Shown: in pieces, positions 34,816 to 43,351 of the stretch
How the letters are laid out: each line of letters begins with the position of its first letter
How positions within the stretch are numbered: the first letter of the stretch is position 1
Origin: Paraflavitalea pollutisoli
GTDB lineage: Bacteria; Bacteroidota; Bacteroidia; Chitinophagales; Chitinophagaceae
Reading direction: 5' to 3'
DNA: 64,000 bases
NCBI RefSeq assembly: GCF_029360705.1
Contig: NZ_JARKMX010000004.1
Location: 372,001 to 436,000, forward strand
Notes under the pieces: generated by a model
The model's input: only the letters and a program-made list of their open reading frames with translations
What the model was told of the DNA's origin: nothing
Databases searched by the model: none
Position numbers and translations under genes: made by a program

Positions 34816-35829
34816 TTACCAGGCGATGTACACCGATACATTGCCAAATCCCTGTCCACCGATGCCCTTGAACATTGAGGTGGTGCTGCGTTGGGTGAAA
34901 GAGGCGCCAAAATTACCATGGGTCAATACGGCGCCCAGGTCGAGGTGACCCAGGATCTTGCGGCGCTCGAGGGTAATAGGAACATCATAGGGGCCGGCGG
35001 CTTCCGCGCCCTTGGAGGGCTTGTCGTTGAACACGCCGCCATCCAGCAGGGCATTGGTGATCATCCACTCAATACCGGGCTGCACCGTAAAATACAATTG
35101 CCAACGATTGGCGCGGCGCTTATCGATCGAAAATTGCGGGATCAGCCCGTCAAAATAGGGATTCATTTTACCAAAGCGCATCAGTCCCGATACGGCGAGG
35201 CTGTTTTGCATCGTACCCACCTGTGCCTGCCCCACACCGATGAATTCGAAGCCAGGAGCTGGTCGGCTCAATTGTTGACTGACACTGAAATTGTAATTGA
35301 GCAGCAGGTCTGTCGGTTTCTGGTAGTCCCAGCCGCGGGGTGGTTGGGCAGCAATAACCCGGTGTATCAGTTTCTGCAAGCCTTCGGCCATGGCTGGTGG
35401 CCCCATCACACCCAATAATAATTCCGATTGCAACGCCAGGCGGCGATGGGCATTGGCCGAATGCAGGCCACGAGTAATGAACAGGCCGCCTGAATAAGGG
35501 AAGTCCTCCCGGTCGGGCACACGCCGTACAATGTTGTCGGGGGTGATCATCTGGTGCATCAGGCTCCAGCTATGGGTATTCGTGCTTTGGGGGCCCGCCT
35601 GTGGGAAAAGTCCGGCGAGAAAAGGCCGTTTGCGGGGTACCCAGAAAAAGTCGAGCCGCGTGCCGTTGGTATAGCCCTGGTCGCTGCCCGGGTCAAACAG
35701 GTTCATAGCGTCATTGTCTTCGTATACCCGGATCAGGTACCGGTTCACGGGCGCCTCTTGTGCCTTGACCAGGGTGGCAGGCAGCAAGAGTTGCAAACCG
35801 ATCCATAAACGCCAATAAATCCGCTTCAT
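34816..35829 (-). CDS. LpxR-like lipid A 3'-O-deacylase (DUF2219)
   Basis: A 337-residue outer-membrane protein with signal peptide (LWIGLQLLLPATLVKAQ). The LpxR pattern is YEDNDAMNLFDPGSDQGYTN-GTRLDFFW near the N-terminus, with the paired Asn/Asp and Thr-Asn-Gly-x-R, followed by barrel strands and PYSGGLFITRGL. The family removes the 3' acyloxyacyl chain of lipid A in a Ca2+-dependent way. A typical member has about 300-370 residues. Start 35829 (MKRIYWRLW) is chosen for the signal peptide. It heads a short operon with a membrane protein and a lipid hydroxylase. Confidence 0.87.
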   Translation of the reverse strand: MKRIYWRLWIGLQLLLPATLVKAQEAPVNRYLIRVYEDNDAMNLFDPGSDQGYTNGTRLDFFWVPRKRPFLAGLFPQAGPQSTNTHSWSLMHQMITPDNIVRRVPDREDFPYSGGLFITRGLHSANAHRRLALQSELLLGVMGPPAMAEGLQKLIHRVIAAQPPRGWDYQKPTDLLLNYNFSVSQQLSRPAPGFEFIGVGQAQVGTMQNSLAVSGLMRFGKMNPYFDGLIPQFSIDKRRANRWQLYFTVQPGIEWMITNALLDGGVFNDKPSKGAEAAGPYDVPITLERRKILGHLDLGAVLTHGNFGASFTQRSTTSMFKGIGGQGFGNVSVYIAW

Positions 35830-35952
35830 ACTGATGTTGAATAAGTGCTTTATTTCCAGGCTGTCCGAAGGTACGTGACTGGTCGTTCCGTTACAACGGT
35901 TGATGAATGGAATTTGTTTTTCTGCCGTCGAAACTTCATAAACACGACATGA

Positions 35953-35983
35953 AAAAGGGGCCACCTGGTCAGGCAGCCCCCTT
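35953..35983 (-). terminator. Hairpin terminator after the aldo/keto reductase gene
   Basis: On the minus strand a GGGGG / CCCC-type stem encloses an internally paired loop and is followed by TTTTTCAT. It lies 18 bases past the stop at 36001. Confidence 0.65.
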
Positions 35984-36000
35984 TACGGTGGTGTATATTT

Positions 36001-36846
36001 TTATTTCGATAGCGCCTCGAACTCCGCGTCGCTGAGCACGATATCACCGGCAGCCAGGTTTTCCTGCAGGTGGCCGATGGAACTGGTACCGGGTATCAGC
36101 AAGATGTTCTCTGCACGACGCAACAGCCACGCCAGGGCGATCTGGGCCGTGGTGGCATTGTGCACCCGGGCAATGTGGTTGATCTTGTCCGACAAGCTTT
36201 CCGGACCGGAAGCCAATGGATACCAGGGTATAAAGGCCATATTTCTTTTGATGGTGTAGTCCAGAATGGGCTCCCATTGGCGGTCGCCCAGGTTATACCG
36301 GTTTTGTACGGATACGATGGGAACGATCTTCTCCGCCCGCTCGATCTGTTCGATGCCTACTTCCGAGAGGCCCACATACCGGATCTTCCCGGCTTTCACG
36401 GCCTCCGCCACCGGCCCCAGGGTTTCTTCGACGGGTACGTTGGCATCGAACCGGTGCAACTGCCAGAGGTCGATGGTATCGACTTTTAGTCGTTTTAAAC
36501 TGCCCTCGATATTGCTGCGGATGAACTCGGGGGTTCCTTTGGGGATCCATTGACCTGGGCCCGTTCTGTCGAAGCCGCCCTTCGTGGCGATCACCAGGCC
36601 TTTTTGATAGGGATGCAGGGCATCGGCGATCAATGACTCGTTGAGCTTCGGTCCATAAGCTTCCGCCGTATCGATGAAATTAACACCGCCGGCCACGGCA
36701 GCCTGCAATACCTTTTTGGCGTTTTCGCGGTTGTTGACCTCTCCCCAAACGCCGGTTCCGGTCAGCTGCATGGCGCCGTAACCCAATCTGTTTATGTTCA
36801 GTGTGCCACCCAGTTTCCAGGTAGTTGAAATTGTTTGTGTACTCAT
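36001..36846 (-). CDS. Aldo/keto reductase
   Basis: A 281-residue NADPH-dependent (beta/alpha)8 oxidoreductase. The catalytic tetrad is visible: Asp59 and Tyr64 in NFIDTAEAYGP, Lys89 in VIATKGG, His131 in LWQLHRF. The C-terminal cofactor region is LLIPGTSSIGHLQENLAAG. No signal peptide, so cytosolic. It reduces aldehydes or ketones; substrate unknown. It has its own terminator downstream. Confidence 0.94.
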   Translation of the reverse strand: MSTQTISTTWKLGGTLNINRLGYGAMQLTGTGVWGEVNNRENAKKVLQAAVAGGVNFIDTAEAYGPKLNESLIADALHPYQKGLVIATKGGFDRTGPGQWIPKGTPEFIRSNIEGSLKRLKVDTIDLWQLHRFDANVPVEETLGPVAEAVKAGKIRYVGLSEVGIEQIERAEKIVPIVSVQNRYNLGDRQWEPILDYTIKRNMAFIPWYPLASGPESLSDKINHIARVHNATTAQIALAWLLRRAENILLIPGTSSIGHLQENLAAGDIVLSDAEFEALSK

Positions 36847-36984
36847 GATGAAATCGTTTTAGATGCTGTATACATAAAATTACAACCAGGGAGGCAGGGT
36901 GGTTCAGTCGATCGCTTGCGCAATTCAATGCATTTCTTGTAAGATTCAAATAGGCGGGTATGGTGTTGGGGCAGTCGCCATACG

Positions 36985-38511
36985 CTAAGGTCGTGTACGG
37001 CCGGCCATTCTGATCTGCTCCAGCAACGCCTGCAATGCCTTTACTGTAGCAGGATGGGTAGTGGCGAGGTTCGTTTGCTCGCGCGGATCATGGGTGAGGT
37101 CGTATAGTTGGGGAACTTCACTATAGCCCGATTCTATATCCACACCTTCCAGGATGGCTGGTCCTTTACGGGGTTCGATGTACTTCCAGTTATCTTGTAC
37201 AAGGGCAAATGCACCGCCTTGCTCTACCAGCACAGAACGGGCTTTAGCAGACTTGCCGGTTAGCGCATCCCAGGCGTCGAAGCTGTCGGGAGCGTCTTCC
37301 TTGCCGAAGGATTGTTGGGTAAGCCGTGCCAGCGAATGCAGCAGGTCGACCTGGCAAACCAATGCATCGCTGACGCCGGGTTTGATATGACCGGGCCAAT
37401 ACATGATCCAGGGCACGCGGGTGCCGGCTTCGAAAGCGCTGTATTTGCCGCCGCGCAGGATGCCGGCTGGTGTATGTCCCTGTAGCTGGGTTACAGCGCC
37501 ATCCTGGTAGCCATCATCCAGTACAGGTCCGTTGTCGCTGGTGAAAAGGATGATCGTATTTTTTTCAAGGCCAAGCTGAACGAGGTGCTGGCGCAGCTGC
37601 CCAACAGTCCAGTCGAGCTGCAAAATGGCATCCCCCCGCAACCCCAGTCCACTTTTACCTTTGAACATGGTGGCTGGCATGCGGGGCACATGTGGTTCGG
37701 TAAGGGCAAAGTACAGGAAGAAAGGATGCCGTTGGTTCGTGTCGATGAAGGCTTTGGCTTTCGCCAGAAAGGTTGTCGACAATTCTTCATCCGTCCAGCG
37801 GGCAGCTTTGCCGCCGCTCATATAGCCTATGCGGCCGATGCCGTTGACGATAGTCTGGTTATGTCCCTGACCGGGTGATGACAACAGTTTCAGCAGCTCA
37901 GGGTGTTCTTTTCCGGTAGGGTCTGTGCCAATCTTATTTTTATAGCTGACGTGTATGGGGTCGCTGCTGTCGAGCGCTACAACCCGTTGGTTGTCGAGGA
38001 ACACAGTAGGTACACGGTCGGCGGTGGCCGGAAATATATAGGAGTAATCGAAACCTACTTCCAGTGGTCCGGGTTTCACAAGGTCATTCCAGTTTTTCTC
38101 TACTGTAGTTCCCAGGCCGAGATGCCATTTACCCACGATGCCCGTCTTGTATCCGGCCTTTTGCAGCATTGATGGAAGCGTGGTAGTACCGGGCTCTATG
38201 ATCAGTGCTGCATCGCCCGGCAGGATGCCGGTGCCATTCCTGCGCCAGGGGTATTGCCCTGTCATCAGTGCATACCGGGAAGGTGTACAGGTGGCGGAAG
38301 TGGCATGGCCATTGGTGAGCCGCAATCCGTGGCGTGCCAGCTGGTCGATATGGGGCGTTTGGATCCTGGTGGCGCCATAACAACTCAGATCGCCGTAACC
38401 AAGATCATCGGTCATGATGATGATAATATTGGGCTTGTCGCGCGACTGCCCCAGCACCGTTGCCGTGCATAATACAAAGACCGTAAGGCAGGTGAATGAA
38501 AGTCGGATCAT
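36985..38511 (-). CDS. Secreted arylsulfatase-like sulfatase (Cys type)
   Basis: A 508-residue sulfatase with signal peptide (LSFTCLTVFVLCTATVLGQ). Metal ligands are Asp35/Asp36 in IIIIMTDDLGYGDLSCYG, and the formylglycine motif is CTPSRYALMTG with Cys75. GKWHLGLG, FTSDNGPVLDDGY and LTEPHVPRMP support the arylsulfatase A-like group. It is not the closest type of the sulfatase at 30.8 kb: insert lengths differ. Start 38511 is set by the signal peptide; an open extension reaches 38661. It needs a formylglycine-generating enzyme located elsewhere. Confidence 0.94.
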   Translation of the reverse strand: MIRLSFTCLTVFVLCTATVLGQSRDKPNIIIIMTDDLGYGDLSCYGATRIQTPHIDQLARHGLRLTNGHATSATCTPSRYALMTGQYPWRRNGTGILPGDAALIIEPGTTTLPSMLQKAGYKTGIVGKWHLGLGTTVEKNWNDLVKPGPLEVGFDYSYIFPATADRVPTVFLDNQRVVALDSSDPIHVSYKNKIGTDPTGKEHPELLKLLSSPGQGHNQTIVNGIGRIGYMSGGKAARWTDEELSTTFLAKAKAFIDTNQRHPFFLYFALTEPHVPRMPATMFKGKSGLGLRGDAILQLDWTVGQLRQHLVQLGLEKNTIILFTSDNGPVLDDGYQDGAVTQLQGHTPAGILRGGKYSAFEAGTRVPWIMYWPGHIKPGVSDALVCQVDLLHSLARLTQQSFGKEDAPDSFDAWDALTGKSAKARSVLVEQGGAFALVQDNWKYIEPRKGPAILEGVDIESGYSEVPQLYDLTHDPREQTNLATTHPATVKALQALLEQIRMAGRTRP

Positions 38512-38753
38512 GACCAGGTAGTTTTGACTGATGAAACTACGATCTATGCTCCAGATCGTTGGTAGTATACTGCGATTAATTTGAGCAACCGGTTGTGCGG
38601 CGGCCAGCTTGCAGAAAGGGCTTATGAAGGCACCTAAGTGAAGTCGCAAACGGCCCGTCACAAGGTCAGAATGTCCCCCTGAAAATGTTGTGGGGTAATT
38701 CTACCTTGCAGCTACAAACACAGACTACCTTTTTATAACCTAAAACAACTTGT

Positions 38754-39284
38754 ATGAAAAAGTTCTTCAAGATTGCCGGCATCATTCTTTTATCGCTGAT
38801 CGTGCTGGTATTGATTGCCGGCCTCATGCTGCCGAAGAAAGTCGCACTAGAAAAAAGCATCACCATCAATGCGACAGGTGAGCAGGTATGGCAGCACGTC
38901 AATAACCTCGAGGCCTGCCATAAATGGAGTCCCTTTGTAGAAGAAGATCCCAATACGGTCGTTTCTTATTCGGGTCAATCGGGCACTGTCGGCTCTTCCT
39001 ATGCCTGGAAAAGCGAGAAAGTAGGCGAGGGTACGCAAACCATTACCAAACTGGAGCCAGGACAGCGTGTTGATTCGCACCTGCACTTTATAAAACCCTT
39101 CGAAGGGGAAGCGGATACTTATATCAAACTGACCCCTGCCGGCAATGCCACCAATGTAACCTGGGGATTCGAATCGGAATATAAATACCCGATGAACGTC
39201 ATGGGCAACCTGATGAAGGGAAGCCTGGGCGATATGTTCCAGAATGGATTGAACAACCTGAAGGAGCAATCGGAAAGCAATTAA
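38754..39284 (+). CDS. Membrane-anchored SRPBCC (START/polyketide cyclase-like) protein
   Basis: A 176-residue protein with one N-terminal membrane helix (FFKIAGIILLSLIVLVLIAG) followed by an SRPBCC fold (SITINATGEQVWQHVNNLEA, HKWSPFVEEDPNTVVSYSG). It belongs to the polyketide cyclase/dehydrase-like group that binds hydrophobic ligands. Such proteins are common in this phylum with no known substrate. The gene stands alone, 53 bp upstream of the GH43 gene. Confidence 0.86.
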   Translation: MKKFFKIAGIILLSLIVLVLIAGLMLPKKVALEKSITINATGEQVWQHVNNLEACHKWSPFVEEDPNTVVSYSGQSGTVGSSYAWKSEKVGEGTQTITKLEPGQRVDSHLHFIKPFEGEADTYIKLTPAGNATNVTWGFESEYKYPMNVMGNLMKGSLGDMFQNGLNNLKEQSESN

Positions 39285-39337
39285 TTGGGATCAACGGGCT
39301 GGCACCTATGTTGCATCGGTAGGATAAATATCCGACC

Positions 39338-40240
39338 ATGACAAACAATGTAACACCTGCCGGCAATCCGATCATTCGCCACCTGTATACCGCCGACCCT
39401 ACGGTGATCAGCTTCCAGGGGAAACTTTATTGTTATACCGGGCATGATGAACCGCCCGCAGGTGTCGACGATTATGTGATGAAGGATTGGCATTGTTTTT
39501 CCTCGGCCAACCTCATCGATTGGGAAGATCATGGGGCCTTACTGAAGGCCACCGATTTTACCTGGTCCAGTGGCGATGCCTATGCTTCTAAGGTCATTGA
39601 ATACAACAACCGGTTCTATTGGTTCGTGTCGGTAACGCACGCCACCATTCCAGGCAAAGCGATCGGGATCGCTGTGGCAGATCATCCGGCCGGACCTTTT
39701 GCCGACGCAAAAGGTTCGGCCCTGATCACCCAGGACATGATACCGGACCAGCACCTCGAAAAAGCCAACCTCGATCCCACCGTACTTATCGACGAGCAGG
39801 GTGCCCCCTATATCTACTGGGGCAACACGGTTTGTTATGCGGCACGACTCAGCGCCGACCTGCTATCCATCGATGGTCCCATACAGCGGGTGCCCTTACC
39901 CGGTTTTACCGAAGGGGCGCACCTGCACCACGCCAATGGCTGGTATTACTTATCGTATGGTTATGGTTATCCGGAGAAGGTGGCTTATGCCATGAGCCGC
40001 AACATCGATGGCCCCTGGGAATACAAAGGCATTCTCAATGAGATCGCTGGCAATTGTGCCACCAACAGGCCGGCGGTCATCGAATTCAAAGGGCAATCTT
40101 ATTTCTTCTACCACAATGGCGCCTTGCCCGAAGGTGGCAGTCACCGCCGCTCCGTATGTGTGGATGACCTCTATTATTTTGAAGATGGAACGATGAAGCG
40201 CGTAGCCATGACGACCGAAGGGGTGCAGGAAGTGCTGTGA
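39338..40240 (+). CDS. Glycoside hydrolase family 43 protein
   Basis: A 300-residue five-bladed beta-propeller glycosidase. The three catalytic acids of GH43 are in place: Asp20 (base) in YTADPTVIS, Asp146 (pKa modulator) in ANLDPTVLID, and Glu192 (acid) in GFTEGAHLHH. There is no signal peptide, so it should act in the cytosol on short arabinosides or xylosides. It lacks extra carbohydrate-binding modules. No SusCD pair is adjacent, but two sulfatase genes lie within 9 kb. Confidence 0.92.
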   Translation: MTNNVTPAGNPIIRHLYTADPTVISFQGKLYCYTGHDEPPAGVDDYVMKDWHCFSSANLIDWEDHGALLKATDFTWSSGDAYASKVIEYNNRFYWFVSVTHATIPGKAIGIAVADHPAGPFADAKGSALITQDMIPDQHLEKANLDPTVLIDEQGAPYIYWGNTVCYAARLSADLLSIDGPIQRVPLPGFTEGAHLHHANGWYYLSYGYGYPEKVAYAMSRNIDGPWEYKGILNEIAGNCATNRPAVIEFKGQSYFFYHNGALPEGGSHRRSVCVDDLYYFEDGTMKRVAMTTEGVQEVL

Positions 40241-40282
40241 GTTGATCCGTCAGCTGCCTCACAAAGCAATTGACCGATGAAG

Positions 40283-40339
40283 ATCAACCTGTTTGGCACG
40301 TGCAAATCAACTTGTCGGGCACGTGCAAGTCAACCTGTA
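40283..40339. repeat. 23-bp tandem repeat (2.5 units) containing CACGTG
   Basis: Units at 40283-40305 and 40306-40328 differ at 2-3 bases and end GGCACGTGCAA; a partial third follows. It lies between two convergent genes (GH43 and DUF763). CACGTG is itself palindromic. Confidence 0.75.
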
Positions 40340-40347
40340 GCTCCGCA

Positions 40348-41559
40348 TCAAAACAACGACAACTGATCCGACTTCGGCTTCTGCGGGGGCTTGGCTTCCC
40401 CAAACACCGTATTACCGCTATACTTCCATGACTCGTCTCTTTCCTGTTGCACCAGGGCATCGAAGTTGTCATTGGGTACAAAATCTTTCTCGGCCCTTGC
40501 GGCAATCTCGTGTAGTTTCTGAATGGCTTCCGCCTTATCGCTGTTGCCGATCTTCGCTTTTTGTACGGCGGTTTGCAGGATGCTGATGGTCTCGTCGTAC
40601 ACGTTCACCGGTACGGGGAAGGGATGGCCATCTTTACCGCCATGCGCAAAAGAAAAGCGGGCCGGGTCACGGAACCGTGACGGTGTGCCGTGTATCACCT
40701 CGCTCACCAGCGTCAATGATTGTAGTGTGCGTGGGCCTACGCCTTGTAAAGCCAGCAACTCCTCGAAATTGTTGATCCCACGGTCATGGGCCACCCAGAG
40801 TACGGAGCCGAGTCTTTTCAGGTCTACGTCTTTAGCATGTACTTCGTGGTGGTTAGGCATGATAAGCCGCTGGAAGTCGCGCACCATTTGCATCGGGTCT
40901 TCACCGGTGATCTGTAGGATGCCCTGGCGGGTGGTGCCTGCTTCGTTGGCGGTGAGGTTGAGGATGTCGCCCTGGCTGATGCCGCAGACGCCGGTATGTG
41001 GTTCCTCTACGAAAGATTGCACATTGGCCGAATGCCAGTGATAGCGGCGGGCCGTTTTGCTGCCGGGATTCATGCCTTGCTGTACCACGGTCCACTGACC
41101 GGTATCGCTCACGATGAAGTTGTGGGTGTAGAGTTGAAAGCCGTCCTGAACGGCTGTGTTGTCGACCTTGGCGCTGAGCTTGCTGGCATGTACCAGTTCG
41201 TGGCCATCAAGGCCGGTACTTTCAGCGAGGCGGGCCAGTTCGGCTGGTGTTTCGGTAGAAAACTTTCCTTTACCGCCGCAAATGTAAATGCCCAAGGAAG
41301 CGCCGTGGGGATTGATGGCGCGTTTGAGGGCGCCCATCACGGAGGTGGTGATGCCGGAGCTATGCCAGTCCATGCCCATGACGGCGCCGAGGCTTTGGAA
41401 CCAGAAAGGATCGGCGAGGCGGCGTAATACTTCTTCTTTGCCATAATCGGCCAGGATGGTTTCCGTGATCGCCAGTCCCAGCGAGGCCATTCTTTCCGCC
41501 AACCATTTTGGCACATATCCATAATGCAGGGGCAGGTCTGCAGAACCCGAACGTTTCAT
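40348..41559 (-). CDS. DUF763 domain-containing protein
   Basis: A 403-residue protein that begins MKRSGSADLPLHYGYVPKWL, the usual DUF763 start, and carries a helix-hairpin-helix-like stretch LLALQGVGPRTLQSL around residue 290. No signal or membrane helix. DUF763 has no proven function; the HhH motif hints at nucleic acid contact (inference). The start at 41559 is chosen by the conserved N-terminus; an in-frame extension to 41613 is not family-like. Downstream is a convergent GH43 gene. Confidence 0.88.
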   Translation of the reverse strand: MKRSGSADLPLHYGYVPKWLAERMASLGLAITETILADYGKEEVLRRLADPFWFQSLGAVMGMDWHSSGITTSVMGALKRAINPHGASLGIYICGGKGKFSTETPAELARLAESTGLDGHELVHASKLSAKVDNTAVQDGFQLYTHNFIVSDTGQWTVVQQGMNPGSKTARRYHWHSANVQSFVEEPHTGVCGISQGDILNLTANEAGTTRQGILQITGEDPMQMVRDFQRLIMPNHHEVHAKDVDLKRLGSVLWVAHDRGINNFEELLALQGVGPRTLQSLTLVSEVIHGTPSRFRDPARFSFAHGGKDGHPFPVPVNVYDETISILQTAVQKAKIGNSDKAEAIQKLHEIAARAEKDFVPNDNFDALVQQERDESWKYSGNTVFGEAKPPQKPKSDQLSLF

Positions 41560-41745
41560 GCCGATAAAGGTACGGAAAATGGGGCAGGGGGCTGGTGTGC
41601 CCGTGGGCTGCATGCAGAGGGACCAACAACCCGGGAGGCATCAAACAAATAACAAAAAGCCTGATTTGTCTACGGTTTTTGTTGCCTGATAGCACGTATG
41701 GCAGACTATTCCTTTCGGTATCTTTAGGGCTCAAATTTCCCTTTC

Positions 41746-41937
41746 ATGTGGCAAAAGTATATGTGTTGTATACTTTTATTGATCGTTCAGCTAACTGGCT
41801 CGTCCTGCAATAACAAGTTCAGCCATGGTCACAGTTATAGCCATATAAACCAGTACATTGCCTACGTATCGCCTACAGCTTGCCTACGCATTGCCTGGCT
41901 GCTCAATGAAAGCAGGCAATGTTTTCCCAGTGTTTAG
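41746..41937 (+). CDS. Possible truncated lipoprotein frame running into repeats
   Basis: A 63-codon frame beginning MWQKYMCCILLLIVQLTGSS-C, an acceptable lipoprotein signal with lipobox Cys21. After about 35 residues it enters the 11-bp inverted repeat array and soon stops. It may be the 5' stub of a lipoprotein gene invaded by repeats, or a repeat-derived accidental frame. No family recognised. Confidence 0.3.
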   Translation: MWQKYMCCILLLIVQLTGSSCNNKFSHGHSYSHINQYIAYVSPTACLRIAWLLNESRQCFPSV

Positions 41938-41964
41938 GCAATGTGTAGGCATATAGCAGGCAAT
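41858..41964. repeat. Inverted pair of 11-bp-phased arrays (ATTGCCT... / ...AGGCAAT)
   Basis: GCCT cores start at 41860, 41871, 41882 and 41893 (period 11). The reverse-complement core AGGC starts at 41914, 41936, 41947 and 41958 (spacings 22, 11, 11). Only a core of 7-8 bases is kept in each unit; the other 3-4 vary. The two arms could fold into a long imperfect hairpin. Confidence 0.85.
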
Positions 41965-42169
41965 CAGCGTAAATCCAGGTAACGTACTGAAGCGCAAATG
42001 CTTACCCGTAAATATACGAAATTAATTGAATGAAAGATGTTTGAAGTCCGAAAAGATTGCCAGCGTCGCCAAAATGCTCCGTTTTACCGCTATCGGTTAG
42101 TTAATGCCTGATTCAGTTATAAATAGTTTGCGCCTATAGCCGTGGACGGGCAGCGAGGCGCGTGATAGC

Positions 42170-42277
42170 GCTGGCAATGCCCTGGCAGTCCACTGCCGGT
42201 TTTCTGTCACTGCACAGGTGAAAACTGGTATTTCAGAGCAGTGCCAGAACTGTGACAGAGCATTGCCAGAGCAGGGG
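42170..42277. repeat. Inverted pair of 11-bp-phased arrays (CAGAGCA cores)
   Basis: Forward CAGA cores start at 42234, 42245, 42256 and 42267. On the other strand CAG cores lie at 42206, 42195, 42184 and 42173. Both arms keep an exact 11-bp step, with a spacer of about 28 bp between arms. Consensus is close to TGCCAGAGCAN. The unit sequence is unrelated to the array at 41858. Confidence 0.8.
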
Positions 42278-42362
42278 CATTGTGATCGGCATGACTAAAA
42301 TGCCCGTAAGCGGGCGTAAAATGACAAGTAAACCGTCGGCTACAGCTCTTTCACTGCCTTCC

Positions 42363-42428
42363 GACTGGTATCCCACTGGTAGGAGACTGGTATAAGACTG
42401 GTATGGAACTGGTATAACACTGGTACTG
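42363..42428. repeat. 11-bp tandem repeat with core ACTGGTAT (6 units)
   Basis: ACTGGT occurs at 42364, 42375, 42386, 42397, 42408 and 42419, exactly every 11 bp. The three flanking bases of each unit vary freely. No inverted partner array is seen nearby. Confidence 0.9.
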
Positions 42429-42456
42429 GCGCATTAGCATATACATACCATATCCG

Positions 42457-42507
42457 TAGGAGTGTACAAGCATCTCCCTGCGGGAAGGATAGGAGTGTGA
42501 TAGCATC
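42457..42507. repeat. Direct repeat TAGGAGTGTnnnAGCATC, 33-bp step
   Basis: Two copies start at 42457 and 42490; the 33-bp spacing is three times 11. It adjoins the ACTGGTAT array and may belong to the same repeat system. Confidence 0.65.
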
Positions 42508-42598
42508 CGGCGGCGAGCCAAACAGGATTTTAAGTCTGCCGCGATAGCTGCCGAATGCGGCCTGGACTTAAGGCAGGCTTAGCCAGGATCGGCGCGTG

Positions 42599-43351
42599 TT
42601 ACCGCAGCTTCGAGAACGGCAGCGGCTTCATGTACACCGATTCCAGCTTCTCGATGATCTTGCCGTCTTTTTCGGAGTTGTCGCGGGCAGAGATCCAGGC
42701 AGGGTCGGCCACAAAGGTCTTGAAGGAGTTCTTGCCCGCTTCTTCACTGGCATGCGCCAGCAGGTATACCAGCTTGGGTTGCGTGGTATCCTTTTCCACG
42801 GTCGTCCAATAGGCAATATTGGTCATGCCGTGTTTTTCAAACAGCTTGAGCGTATGGTCGCGGAAACGGGTGATGAGGGTGGGCAGCTTACCGGGGTTGC
42901 AGGTATAGGTTCGCAATTCGAAGGTGCGCTCGGGGCTCTTGACCGATGGCTGGATAACGGGCGATACATCGCTCACGGCCAGGAAGGTCGACACTACTTT
43001 GGCTACGATCTTGCCATTGGCTTCCGATTGTCCGGCCACCTGCTTCCATTCGGGATCGGCGCCGAAGGCTTTCCAGGAACTGTCGCGGGCTGCCCGTGAA
43101 GGATAGGCGAGTATGTAATACAGGGCACTATCCGCATTGTTGATGGGTAGCCAGTAGCCGATATTGGTCATGCCATGTTTTTCGAAGATGCGCGTGGTAT
43201 GGTTGGTAAACCGTTGTACCAGGTCATTTAGCTTGCCAGGATGGCAATAGTATATGCGCAGTTCGAAACAGCGTTGGTCGGTTGTTTGTGCTGATACCGG
43301 CTGTAATGCGGCCAGGAAAATGAAGAGGAGGATGACAGGCAGGCGTTTCAT
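42599..43351 (-). CDS. Secreted double NIPSNAP domain protein
   Basis: A 250-residue protein with signal peptide (VILLFIFLAALQPVSA) and two NIPSNAP repeats. The first is at about 25-125 (CFELRIYYCHPGKLNDLVQR, FEKHGMTNIGYWLP) and the second at about 140-245 (TFELRTYTCNPGKLPTLITR, FEKHGMTNIAYWTT). The repeats are clearly similar to each other. NIPSNAP domains have a ferredoxin-like fold; exported bacterial members have no established function. The upstream TPR gene's frame, as present, runs 128 bp into this gene. Confidence 0.9.
   Translation of the reverse strand: MKRLPVILLFIFLAALQPVSAQTTDQRCFELRIYYCHPGKLNDLVQRFTNHTTRIFEKHGMTNIGYWLPINNADSALYYILAYPSRAARDSSWKAFGADPEWKQVAGQSEANGKIVAKVVSTFLAVSDVSPVIQPSVKSPERTFELRTYTCNPGKLPTLITRFRDHTLKLFEKHGMTNIAYWTTVEKDTTQPKLVYLLAHASEEAGKNSFKTFVADPAWISARDNSEKDGKIIEKLESVYMKPLPFSKLR

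Larger units (their letters stand above)
41560..42598. other. 1-kb gap rich in 11-bp-phased repeats
   Basis: The longest non-coding stretch of the window, between divergent/codirectional minus genes. It holds a possible short lipoprotein frame (41746-41937), four repeat clusters (41858-41964, 42170-42277, 42363-42428, 42457-42507), and a small GCCCG/CGGGC hairpin at 42302-42315. The remaining sequence shows no protein-like frame. Confidence 0.75.

Noticed and set aside
30815-40240. Sulfatases plus GH43 as a polysaccharide utilisation locus
   Set aside because: The genes are scattered over 9 kb on both strands, separated by antiporter, lipid and reductase genes, and there is no SusCD pair among them. 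GH43 lacks a signal peptide.
41858-42428. Periodic repeats as a possible CRISPR array
   Set aside because: Units are 11 bp with no 25-40 bp spacers, repeats are degenerate, and no cas gene is in the window.
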